A stretch of 64,000 nucleotides of DNA, taken from assembly GCA_951802195.1 (NCBI GenBank), contig OX637629.1, positions 372,001 to 436,000 of the forward strand, written 5' to 3'. Under the pieces are notes generated by a model that ran no database searches, was not told the DNA's origin, and saw nothing but the letters and a program-made list of their open reading frames with translations. The translations under genes and the position numbers were made by a program. Shown one piece after another: positions 33,678 to 43,884 of this stretch (the first letter of the stretch is position 1; each line of letters begins with the position of its first letter). The stretch comes from Tausonia pullulans (lineage: Eukaryota > Basidiomycota > Tremellomycetes > Cystofilobasidiales > Mrakiaceae).

Positions 33678-35483
33678 AATGTCCTCTTCGACTGAAAACA
33701 CCATCATTGTGCAAGGCATCTCCCCCCGCACCACCAAAGACGTGAATCCGCGAGTCGCCTCACCCTTTCACCCCCTGCTCCTCCACTCTGGCCTTGTACC
33801 CTGACAATGCCTTCCCGCCTTGCATCCAGACCATCTCGGACTTCTTCAGCTTCTGCGGAATGTTAGCCTTCCCCCCTTCGGTCTTCTTGAAAGGAATGCT
33901 GCCTCTGATTGGACAAAGGTGACTGACTCGTTCGCTCGGTTGCCCACCATCTTCATTGCATCGCCCCGCTCCCCCTCTACTCCAGCATCTCCTCCCTCGA
34001 CCTCCACCCAGACAGCGAGGGCAAGACACAGGAGGCTCTCATTTGCTTCGAGAAGGGTGATTGTCTGGTATAGACAGCTTGAGCTCTCTGTCGCCGAGAT
34101 GCTTGAGCATACATACAATCTCTAGTCATCGCTCACTCTCGTCCTCTCACGTCCAGGCTCGGCCGTACGTACGGCCCTACTACTGAACGGGGCGTCTCTC
34201 GACGAGGCTATCCTCCAGATCACCACCGAGGAGGGGCACGCCGACCAGGCTGCTCAACACGACGATACCAGGACTGGTGACATCTCGCAGGAGGACAAGC
34301 CCAAGGTAGATTCGATGTGCTCGGACTAGATCGACGCAACAACTTATGTGCTCGGTTTTCACCTCCACAGGCGGGAATCATCGCCGAACTCCTTGCGACT
34401 GGTAGACTGTTTCAACGCTCGATTATCTCCGTCTCTTAGCTGACGGGGCGCACTCTGTCTCAGGCTACATTCTCAGCGACAAGATCATCGAGAACGCCAT
34501 CGCCGCCGACCAGAAGCTCGGTCTATCTCTTCCCTCGTCCGCCTTCTCCGAACGATCGAGGTCTCATCTGAAGGGCCCTTATATTCTCTTGCAGGCGTCA
34601 GTGGAAGGTTTCTCTCCTTCGTCAAATCCCTTGACCAGAAGGCGGGGGAGACGCTCTCGGGGGAGGGCCAGACTATGTGAGGCCTTCGTTCCTTGTCTCG
34701 ACCCTTCCTCTATATGGACCATCGCTCTAATTTAATCGCTTGTTGGCACCTCACAGATCTGGTCGCGCGCAGGAGATGGCTTCAGGCCTTCTTCACAGAA
34801 CCGAGGAGACCAAGGAGGTCAGTCATCAACTTCACTCTCCGCCAAAGCACGCCACTGAACTGGCCCAATTTCCCTCGCTCGACATCTCTGCAGCAATTTG
34901 GGCAGCAGATGGACGAGAAGCGCCAGGCGACGTACGACTTTGCGTCCTACTACCAACGCGCTCTCACCTCATCGTTCTCCGACCGTGTGAGCCGGTTCTG
35001 GGCGGGCGTCAGGGATGCTCAGGTCCACATCCAAGAGGTCAGGGAAGAGGCTCTCAGGATCAGGAAGGTGCGTCGTCCTGCGTTGATTTCTGAGGGAATA
35101 CTCACATCTTTACCTGCCTCATGCTTCTCCAGGACAAGGAGCAGTCCTCCAAGTACGGTGGTGGCAACGCCGAGCTCCAGTCGAGGGTGGGCAAGCTCGG
35201 AGTCGAGAGCCAGCACCACCCCCCGCGCGGCTCTCCTGGAGCGCCCCGACTCTGACTCACTCTCTTCTTGCTCAATCCTATCCTCAAGATCAATCCCGAC
35301 GAGGCCGACGTCAGGAGGGGCAAAGATCTATTGGGGGAGACGGCGACGGAGGCGACGCTCGCCGTTCCTGTCGGCAAGGGGGACCCCGCTGCCCAGGGTG
35401 AGTGGGTGGTTGTCGATCATCCATCTCTCGCACGTGCCTTCGTTGACAGTGGTTCCCCCATGGCAGAGAAGATGATGAAGTGA
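33678..35483 (+). CDS. Vip1-like RRM protein, copy 2 (diverged tandem paralogue)
   Basis: Same order of parts as copy 1. RRM: MSSSTENTIIVQGISPRTTK, DFFSFCGIISSLDLHPDSEG, ALICFEKGSAVRTALLLNGA. The family block reads ISQEDKPKAGIIAELLATGY, ILSDKIIENAIAADQKLGVS and RFLSFVKSLDQKAGETLSGE. After that it diverges: QQFGQQMDEKRQATYDFASY, FSDRVSRFWAGVRDAQVHIQ and EVREEALRIRK, a long charged helix, then an acidic C-terminus ending SPMAEKMMK. The FFSFCG segment, split by an intron in copy 1, is continuous here. Multiple exons were inferred; edges between 34000 and 35300 are approximate. It is an old tandem duplicate by its low similarity outside the shared blocks. Function is presumably RNA-related and separate from copy 1. 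Confidence 0.85.
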
Positions 35484-35930
35484 GCGACTCCGTGATGGAT
35501 TTCCTCTAAATTCGTTGTGTGCCTGAACTTAGTTATTGTCTCGATCGTATGCCTGCACTGTCTTGCTTCGTCGTGGAGGGAAGACCGCGGATGATGGGGG
35601 ACACGGCCTCCGGATCCCGCCATGCTGGCCCTTTGTCTCTCTGTCTCTCTTTAGCAATCGTTGGACGAAGGGAGAAGGAGTGAAGAGGAGCCTCAGTCGG
35701 GTGTGACAACGACCCTTCTTTCACCCTTCGCATGAAAGGGGAAGAAAGACAAGAGGAGGCCGAGGAGCAGCCCAACAACAGAGGTTGGAGGGGGGGGGGG
35801 GGGGTCCGTCCTCGCCAGGCTCAAGCGGGCGTGCATGCGGGGACGACGTCGTCCTTTCTCATCCGTCCTCTCTCCCCTTTGAGCGACATCTCCTTGGTCG
35901 GTCAAGCCTTCCCCCAACCACTCCCTAGCG
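35484..35930. other. Intergenic, promoter side of the exchanger gene
   Basis: About 450 bases with a 15-G run at 35790-35804 and a pyrimidine-rich leader just before the exchanger start. No gene was seen. Confidence 0.5.
35790..35804. repeat. Poly-G run
   Basis: Fifteen consecutive G on the plus strand, about 130 bases upstream of the exchanger start codon. It could form a G-quadruplex or be an unstable homopolymer; the exact length is uncertain in assemblies. Confidence 0.8.
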
Positions 35931-38900
35931 ATGCCCGCCGATCCGGAAAACCGAGACGACCCCCCGAATCCGGGCATGTTGCCCGTCCCTTCTATCGAAC
36001 GTTCGACCCAGCAGCAGCAGCCTCTCGACACTGCCTCCGTCCCGAGCTCGCCGACCCGCCAGACTTCGACAGCCTCGCTCCCCCCTATCTCCTCCTCTTC
36101 CCAACCGACCTCGCCCACCACGGCTTCGAGGCTCCTTCAGGCATCGACGACGACACCCGCCTCACCTGTTTCTACCCAGTTGCGCTCATCGCTCCCGCGC
36201 GCGAGTGGCGGGCCGTTGTCTGCTGCTGCTGCCCCGCAGGCCTGGCACGCCCGCATCCCCTCGGGCCTCGCCACCAGCATGACAAACCCAGAAGGCGGCG
36301 ACGCCCGGGCTCTGGCTTCGACAACTTCGTCGTCCTCTGCGTCATCCGTCTGCTCCGACGGCGAGGAGAACGCTAACGACGACAACGAGTCCACGCCCCT
36401 GGCCCAGAGTCGGGGGTCCCCGACCGTCGCCGCCCCTGTATCCATTGCTGCCCCTCAACAGCCGACCCCGCTCTCCTATGCTCACGCCGCGGGTCGAGCT
36501 CACCAACAACAGCAGCAGATTCAGCAAGTTCGCGGGCCGTCCTTCTTCCGTCCGCTTTCGTCCGCCTCGGGCGGCATCGCGACCTCGGGCGGCGAGCCCA
36601 CGCTCGTCCGTGCCCGGTCGTCGTCGCGTCTCGGCTTGCGGACTTCAGACACCCTCGATGGGGACGACGAGATTCGAGTCCGTGATCGCGGAGAGGCTCT
36701 GGTCCGGAAGAGGATGAAGGAGAGAAAGTTGCTTGCACAGCAGCAGGGAAGGCAGGTCTCGCAGTACGAGTCTTCGACTCTCGGCAGCCCTGCCCCGACG
36801 CCGGCACTCGAAGCGTCCCCTGGTGGAGGTCATCACGCGGCGAGGGACAGGTCCCTGAGCAGATCGAGGCAGCGTGAGCGGGGGGCGGGTGCGTTCTTCC
36901 CTGGTGGAACGACGCCGACTGGAAGGGATGGACCAACGAGTGGGTACTTCCCGACGCCGCCGCCGCCGGTCAGCCCGGGCCGAGGCGGCTACCAGTCTAC
37001 GGCGAGTTACGCGGGCTCGGCTACCGCGTCTGAGGCGGGAGAGTCTGCTTCGGAGAGGGGGGAGCCAAGCCTGCACGAGGAGGCCGACGAAACCCAGAGC
37101 GGCATCACCATCGGCAGAAGCGGCGAGGAGCGTCGTTCGGCGACTCACAGCGAGCGTGGAAGTGTCGACGGAGAGGCGAGGCGGGAGCTCGATGAAGACG
37201 CGGTCAATGAGGGGGAACAGGCCGAGGAGGAAGAAGAGGAGGAAGAGGGAGAGGAGGATGAGGGAGAGGTCGAGCTAACGCTCAGGGACCGCCAGGATGT
37301 GAGTGATCGTTCCTGCTTACTTCTCCGTCTCTCTCCTCAGAGGGCTGACTCTGCCCACTCCATGAAAAGGCCATCAACATCGAGCACCCCTTTGGTCTCC
37401 CAATCTGGAAGCCCGCACTTTACAAGAAGTCGCGTACCATTACTCGCAACGCCGAGTCGGCCCTCCATGCCATCCCCTCGGCAGCGGCCTCTCGCCATCT
37501 CCTCCCGGGTAACATCCTCTGGCTCGTGCTTTTCGGATGGTGGCTCGCAGGCGTCTTTTACGCGCTCGCAGCCATCATCTGGCTCGTCGAGCTTGGCGGC
37601 GGGCGGCACAGCAGCCTCGTCGCGGGCCTCGCGTGGTACATTTTCTGGCCTTTCGGAAAGTTCGTCGAGGGTGAGGGCAAGATCGGTACCCATCATGGCG
37701 AGGACGAAGAGACCAATCACAACGAAATCTATGGGCACGACAGCGAGGGATCCTCCGACATCGAGACCGGCGCCCCCCCCCCGACTAGGAGGGAGGCGAG
37801 TGACAGTGCTGAGTCGTCAGGCACCATCCGCGGCAATGGTCCCCACGAGGACCTGACGGCCGCCGAAGGCGAGCTCAGCGACCGCGTCTCGGCTCTCCCC
37901 AAGTCGAAGCAGGCCACAGCCCGTGGCTCGCCCTCGCCTTCCAATGAGCGCGAACCCCTTCTCCCAGCGGGTGGCAAGCCCGCCCGGCCCAATGTCTGGC
38001 AAAATCATTCGTACGGCGGCGTCCTCAACTCAGGGGGCCACAAGTTCCTCGCCGGCTCGGATCCGGCCGTCCGTCGATCCAAGCCGTCGTTCTGGCTCGG
38101 TCGGGTGGCTTTCTGGTTTGCGCTCGGCCTCGTCATCGGCCCGCTCATGCTTCTTGTCTGCGCTCTTTGCTGGGCTGGCGTCATCACGATCCCGATGGCC
38201 AAGCTCACCTGGGAGCTCCTCGGCCACCTTGTCATCCGCCCTCTCGCGATCGGTTTCCGCCCGGCCCCGAGCACCGAGGTGCTCGAGCACCAGGCGAGCA
38301 ACGGCAATCTCCGCGTCCCCGACGGCGAGGATCAGGTCCATGAGCCGTCTTCTGCCACTACTGGCCCGCTCGACAAGGCTGCTCGTGCTCGGCTACGCAA
38401 GGGCCAGGCTGCGCCCACGCGCGGCCCGCCGATGACGGTTCTCCTCTGCACGTACCGCGCCGTGGGACTCCAGTACTACAAGTACACGGTGGGCGGTGTC
38501 AACATCTTCTTCATCAACCTCCTCTCGCTTGTCTTCTTCGTCATCTTCGACGCTTTCGTCCTCCTCCCGCTCTCCGAGGAGCGTGACCTCGGCTGGCTGC
38601 TCAACGCGCTCGCGAATCGCATCGTCATCTTTGTCCTCTCGCTTGCATCGGTCATTCCGCTCTCGTACTTCATCGGCATGGCCGTCGCCTCCATCTCGGC
38701 TCAGTCGTCAATCGGTATGGGAGCCGTCATCAACGCCACGTTCGGTTCCATCATCGAAATCGTCCTTTACTCAATCGCGCTCATGGACGGCAAGGGCCGC
38801 CTCGTCGAGGGCTCCATCGTCGGCTCACTCCTCGCCGGTGTTCTTGTCATGCCCGGCATCTCGATGATCTCGGGCGCCGTTCGAAGGAAGGAGCAGAGAT

Positions 38901-40679
38901 TCAACGCCAAGAGCGCAGGCGTCACGAGCACGATGCTCATTATGGCCATCATCGGCACGCTCACCCCGACGCTCTTCTACCAGGCTTACGGAAGCGTGAG
39001 TGGCTGCCTTTTCAGGTCTTTCCTGCTGGGCTCAGACTGACACCCTTCTGTGCCCTTACCCCTACAGTTCGAGCTCTCCTGCACCGGCTGCCCTGGAATC
39101 TCCGTCCAACACGCCCCCGACGTTAGCTCATCGCTCAACTCGCTCTCGATCCCGCCTCGGGGCGGCCCTGGCTCGGGCAACCAGCCCTGGATGTGCCAGT
39201 CATGTCACTACTCGCACCCGGATCCGGCCGGCGACCCGTTCTACCAGGAGTCTGTCAAGGACCTCATGTACTTCTGCGCCGGCATTCTCCTCCTCTCGTA
39301 CCTCATAGGTCTCTGGTTCTCCCTCCGGACGCATGCTTCCCAGATTTGGCAGAACCCTCAGCAGCTCCTCCGAGAGCAAGAGGCCGCCCACACCGCCGCT
39401 CACCAGGCCCAGCCGACAATCCACCCGGCTCACCGGGCCTCGATCATCGACCATGTTGTCAAGGATGTCCGCGAGACGCTCCCGACGACCTCGTCTCGCC
39501 AGCAGCAGCAGTCTGAGAATGACTCCTCTCGCCCTCCGGTTGTCCACAGGATTTCGGCCCCGCATCTTCCTGTTCCGGAGCTCCCTCTCCCTGGCACTCT
39601 CACCCCGGAGGACTTCACGCGAGCTGTTACTGCCGCTACCGTCTCTGCTCTCCGGCATCAGCAGGCTCTCGTCGGGGCCCACGCCAACATCGCTCGCCTC
39701 CGGCCCGTCTCTGCTTCGGTCGCGCCTGCAGGGCACGAGGATCACGATGCTGGTGGGGGAGGTCATGAGGGCCCCGCCTGGAGTCGTGCTGTCTCTGCGA
39801 GCGTTCTCCTGGCCTGTACATTCCTCTATGCAATTATTGCTGGTGCGTTACAGCATCTCTTTCTGTCTTCCTCTGTCGCCTTCGCTGACTTCGCTTTCCT
39901 CTACGGCACCTCAGAGATCCTGGTTGACGTCGTTGATGAGGTCCTCGACGGGTCTGGCATCGACGAGAAATTCCTCGGAATCACCCTTTTCGCCCTAGTT
40001 CCGAACACGACCGAGTTTATGAACGCCATCTCGTTCGCGCTCAACGGAAACATTGCTCTCTCGTGCGTACAGCTGTCGGTCTGTCTGTCACGCACGAAAC
40101 TCTGGAACACTCACTTGGGCTCTCCTGATGAAATAGGATGGAGATTGGGTCAGCCTACGCCCTTCAGGTCTGCCTTCTCCAGATCCCCGCCATGGTCGCC
40201 TTCTCGGCGATTTACGACCCACGCAAGCTCGGCGAGTTTGTCGATACTTTCACGTCAGCTTATTCCCGCCTCCTTGCTCTCTGTTCTCGGCTCACTCTCA
40301 CCCGTTCATACTCCAGGCTCATCTTCCCACAGTACGACACCATCGCCATTATCTTCTCCATTTTCCTCCTCACGTACACGTACATAGAGGCCCGCTCGAA
40401 CTACCACCGCGGTTCGATCCTCATCCTCGCGTGCGTCGCTCATCCTGCTTCACCAGTTGTCCTTCTCCGGCGTCTGACCCCCGCCTCCTCCTTACCTATA
40501 CTAGGTACCTCACCCTTCTCCTCGGCTTCTACTACGCCCCGAGCCAAGCCCCCGAGGAGGCCTCGTGGCCACTCATCGGCACCAGCATTGGCAACGACTC
40601 GGTCGTCGCCCAGGCTACGATGGATCCGCTCTCTTGGGTCGAGCACCTACGAGCACTCGCGAGAGGTCTCTACGCCTGA
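35931..40679 (+). CDS. VNX1: Vacuolar/ER cation-proton exchanger, Vnx1 (type II CAX) family
   Basis: CaCA-superfamily antiporter moving Na+/K+ or Ca2+ against H+ in an internal membrane. Seven exons (35931-37298, 37370-38995, 39068-39842, 39915-40062, 40137-40253, 40317-40430, 40505-40679) sum to 4323 bases, 1440 residues. The first about 455 residues are disordered, Ser-rich and end acidic. Then come INIEHPFGLPIWKPALYKKS and many membrane spans, e.g. ILWLVLFGWWLAGVFYALAA. Alpha-repeat 1 is GAVINATFGSIIEIVLYSIA; alpha-repeat 2 is LVPNTTEFMNAISFALNGNI, then MEIGSAYALQVCLLQIPAMV. Each keeps its acidic residue. Between the repeats are a Cys-rich loop (ELSCTGCPG, MCQSCHYSHPDP) and a large cytosolic loop. 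Size and layout match yeast Vnx1; ion preference cannot be read from the sequence. Confidence 0.95.
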
Positions 40680-41046
40680 GCTTTTTGAGCTAAAGGGGGA
40701 AGGCGAGAACGAGAGAGCTCTCTTCTTTCCCCCAACCTTCTTCTTTCCTCCTTTACTACTATCCAAATCCACTAACGTCTCCGTCTTCTCTTCTCTTTCT
40801 TCTTCGCCACGATTCACGTTTGATATCTCCCCTTTTGTTCTCTTTATGTCTACCTCACGAATCACCACTATATCCATCTTGCACAGTCCCTCCTGTCCTC
40901 TCTTCCAAGAGCTCATGCGTGCGCTCCTTTGGCTACAAGAGACTCCTCCCGCTTATCGTCATCGAAGTGCTTTGACCCTCGATACTCTATCGCAATGATC
41001 CTTTTCTTCTCACCCGCTCAACTTGACGGGGAAGGAGGTAAATTCC
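40680..41046. other. Convergent intergenic region
   Basis: About 370 bases between the exchanger end (+) and the GNAT gene end (-), rich in cttctt and ctcc on the plus strand. No gene was seen. Confidence 0.55.
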
Positions 41047-42325
41047 TCAGTTGACGGGGACGGTGAGAACCATCTTCTGGTGCGGGGTGTTCTCCTGTGG
41101 ATCCATCCACGCAGCAAAGGGGGGGGGGGGGGGGGGGCGGAGAGGGAGCAAGCGTCAAAGGGCGGAACCGTGGTAACGGCACCATGAGGGAGAGACGAAC
41201 CTCTATAGGAACACACCAGCATGCGGGGAAAGGCGTCAGTTGAAGCTTGTCGGAGGAAGGGAGGTACGAGAGCCCACCCTGGTAGATCCCACCGAAGGGC
41301 TCGTAGCCCAGCTGGAGTAGGTCAGAAGCGGCCGAGCGCGTGGTCGGGCGTCAGTGGAAAGATCGTTGATTGTATAGCCCTGGAGTCCGTCCGGGAATCT
41401 ACCTTCTTGTAGAAGCCGACGACATACTCCTATTTATTTATTTTTTAATTGTTGGACGGACGGACGAATGAGGTCAGCGGCCTCTCTCCTCCACCGACGC
41501 GTCAAACGCCTAGTGAGGACGACGACGGACCTGGCTGTGGCAAAGGATGACAGCTTCCTTCTTGCCCTCCTCCTTGGCCGTCTTGACGGCAAACTCCTCG
41601 ACACGCTTGACCAATTGAGCGCCAAGCTTATACTTACGGTAGAGCGGAAGGACGGCGAGACGACCGAGCTGGGCAGGACGAATAGACAGACAGATAGACA
41701 GACAAACACGCAGGGTGCGCCGATCGGGCGTCAAGGCCGATGTGCCGATGGAAGCGAGCGTTCAGTGATGGATTTACGAAGCGAAGCAGGAAGCGAGATG
41801 CAAGACAAGACTTCACACCTTCCACTTCGGCAGATAGACACGAACGGTCCCAACGGGGAGAGGGGTCCCGGATGACCTCTCGACGAGGAGGAAGTGAGCG
41901 CACTGAGGGTCCATGTTGTCCGGCTGCAACCCGCTCGACGAGAGAAAGGAGCAGTCTGTGAGTAAGAGAGAAGAGATACAAACAGAAAGCAAGAGGATAG
42001 CGGACCTCCTCCTTGGCGCTGTAGCCCTGTTCATCGACTGATAACAGAGCAGTCAAGATGGAGATGTGTGACGGATCAGTCCATCGTTCGATGGCCTCGG
42101 ACAGACAGCAGGAAAGCCTGAGACGGACCGAAGACCTTGATCCGCACATCTATGCACTGCTGGAAGAGCTCTAAGTACAGGCAAGCCGGCCGAACGTCAG
42201 CCCTGATAAGGGGTATGAGAGACTGGATCTCGCCACCGCATTAGCGTACCTGGCGTGTTGGCCTCGATGATATCGAAGACCGGCTGTGCGGGAGCACCAT
42301 GGGCAGTGGCACTGGGGATGGACAT
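41047..42325 (-). CDS. GNAT-family N-acetyltransferase
   Basis: Acetyl-CoA-dependent acetyltransferase of unknown substrate. Spliced segments in order: MSIPSATAHGAPAQPVFDII, ELFQQCIDVRIKVF, VDEQGYSAKEE, then DPQCAHFLLVERSSGTPLPV leading into GTVRVYLPKW (beta4). Motif A follows, LGRLAVLPLYRKYKLGAQLV, whose R-x(3)-G-A loop binds the CoA pyrophosphate, then a helix KRVEEFAVKTAKEEGKKEAV. The tail has VVGFYKK, LGYEPFGGIYQ and TPHQKMVLTVPVN. The YEPFGG...PH-x-MVL ending is common to fungal GNATs related to ElaA/Gna1-type enzymes. The last intron holds a 19-base poly-C/poly-G run. An upstream in-frame Met at 42433 would add a basic stretch; I prefer 42325 because of the divergent gene and plain start. 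Confidence 0.83.
41119..41137. repeat. 19-base poly-G run inside a GNAT gene intron
   Basis: Nineteen consecutive G on the plus strand, seen as poly-C in the sense strand of the acetyltransferase gene, within its last intron. The length may vary between strains or be misassembled. Confidence 0.85.
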
Positions 42326-42536
42326 GAGGCTACGGTGGCTTGGTGGTCGTTGGGAAGTCGGGAGCAAGAAAGAGACGGGTCCTCGGCAAGAGCCGTCACT
42401 CACCCTGGTGGAAACGCGAGGAGACAGCTTCACTCGGGTTCGCTCCCAAACCGTCGTCCACTCTCTCTTCCCATCTTCCAGCCCGCTCGACTCCGGCGCC
42501 TCTCTTCACTCGCCGCAGCTCACACATCAACAGACC

Positions 42537-43216
42537 ATGTGGTCTCGCGTGGTCAACGTCGTTTCGGTCTTGTTCGTCGTCCCGCGCTTCATGCTCTCCA
42601 CTGGGTCGCACCACTGTCCACTCCACCTGCACTCGCCCTCCTGCATATCCCACCGTCCTTTCAGAATCATCGCTGACTCCCGTCTTCCCAGCCATAATCC
42701 AGCCGCCTCCGCCTCGTTCGATGCCCTCATTCTCCTCCGCAAAGCCCAGCTTTACAACCGGACGACGAACCCCCGGCCGGTTGAGTTCACGCTCGACGTC
42801 GTCCAGCCGCCGCAGGGCATGACGAACCAGCAACAAATGGCGATCCAGACAATCCTCCAGCAACAGATGCTCGACAAGATGCGAGCGAAAGGCGGCGAGG
42901 TACCGTCGGATCCATCGTGAGTCGACACGCGTCTACTTGACTTGCTCGACGCGTTCGCCTGTCCATTCGCCCTAACCTCCGCGTTCGTCCGCTTACCCAC
43001 TACAGGAAAATCCCGCGAGCCAAGATGGAGCCTCCCTTGGTTGTTTCATGGATGACGAACGAGGTCGCTTCTGGCTCGATCGCCGACGTCGAAGCCATCA
43101 TCTCAAGGATGCGCGAGCAGCAGTGGGCCAGCAAGGACGCCAAAGAGGAGACACCGGGGGTCATCACGGATGCGGTGAGGCGATTCAAGAGCTGGTGGTC
43201 GTTCTACGACCGGTAA
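42537..43216 (+). CDS. Small protein with hydrophobic N-terminus, unrecognised
   Basis: Three exons (42537-42604, 42692-42916, 43006-43216) sum to 504 bases, 167 residues. The N-terminus MWSRVVNVVSVLFVVPRFML is hydrophobic with scattered Arg, like a signal anchor or mitochondrial presequence. Then come ASASFDALILLRKAQLYNRT, PRPVEFTLDVVQPPQGMTNQ, a Gln-rich helix (QQMAIQTILQQQMLDKMRAK) and PPLVVSWMTNEVASGSIADV, ending FKSWWSFYDR. The first intron (42605-42691) is 87 bases, a multiple of three and open, so an unspliced form would add 29 residues; its ctgac...cccag end is a strong acceptor, so I favour splicing. I recognise no family. It shares a 211-base divergent promoter with the GNAT gene. 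Confidence 0.68.
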
Positions 43217-43884
43217 AATTTGGTGGGATATGTTGTACTCTCCGTTATGTCAAAGGTGGTCGGTGGGTTGTGGGTCAGGAAAGCAGTAACATTGCGACAG
43301 TGTCAGGTCTATCTTCCTTCTCCGATACGCGCCTTTTCATTTCTGTGTAGGGTAAGATGGTCAGAAAAGTTCTCAGATCCGTCCCTGTCGCCCTTCAGAA
43401 TCAAAGGCGGGATGTGGACATGATCCGTCCGAACGCTTTCGCATCGCTGATGTCGCCGCGTCTCCGTTTTCACGTTCCCCTGGCATTGGCAGGAAGCGTG
43501 GACCCGGCCGGAACTTGCTGTCTTAATCTTTCAAGACTCGCTGCGTCAAGGGAGGAGGGAGGAGGTACTGTCGAGGCCCTGAAAGTCCGCCCTGTCATTC
43601 GCCTCTCAGAACTCTACCTTCCGTCCTGCCCCTGTCTTCTTATTCATCGGCAGAGAGAGAGGGCCTGCCTGTCTCCCTTTGATTCTTTCTCTCCCTCATC
43701 CCCCCTTCCAACCACAACTACCTCGTACCATTCCCTTCCAGCAACCTCAAAAGCTCTTGTTCTCCAAACAGCGGCGACTCACCTATCCACTGTTAGTACA
43801 AGGTCGGTCACGCATCGCCTGTGGCCTCTCCGCTTGAGACGGTCACCCAACTGACCCGCCCCCTCTCGTCGAGGCTCTTCAAGC
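43217..43884. other. Intergenic, upstream of the homeodomain gene
   Basis: About 670 bases; an open frame at 43357-43854 (+) lacks conserved motifs and probably is leader or promoter. No RNA gene was seen. Confidence 0.45.

Noticed and set aside
34693-35475. A single 260-codon plus-strand frame across Vip1-like copy 2
   Set aside because: It crosses several clear splice signals and mixes frames of conserved helices; the spliced gene explains the region better.
36445-37278. Arg/Ser-rich frames on both strands over the exchanger N-terminus
   Set aside because: They are shadows of the low-complexity disordered exon, whose own frame leads directly into the conserved exchanger.
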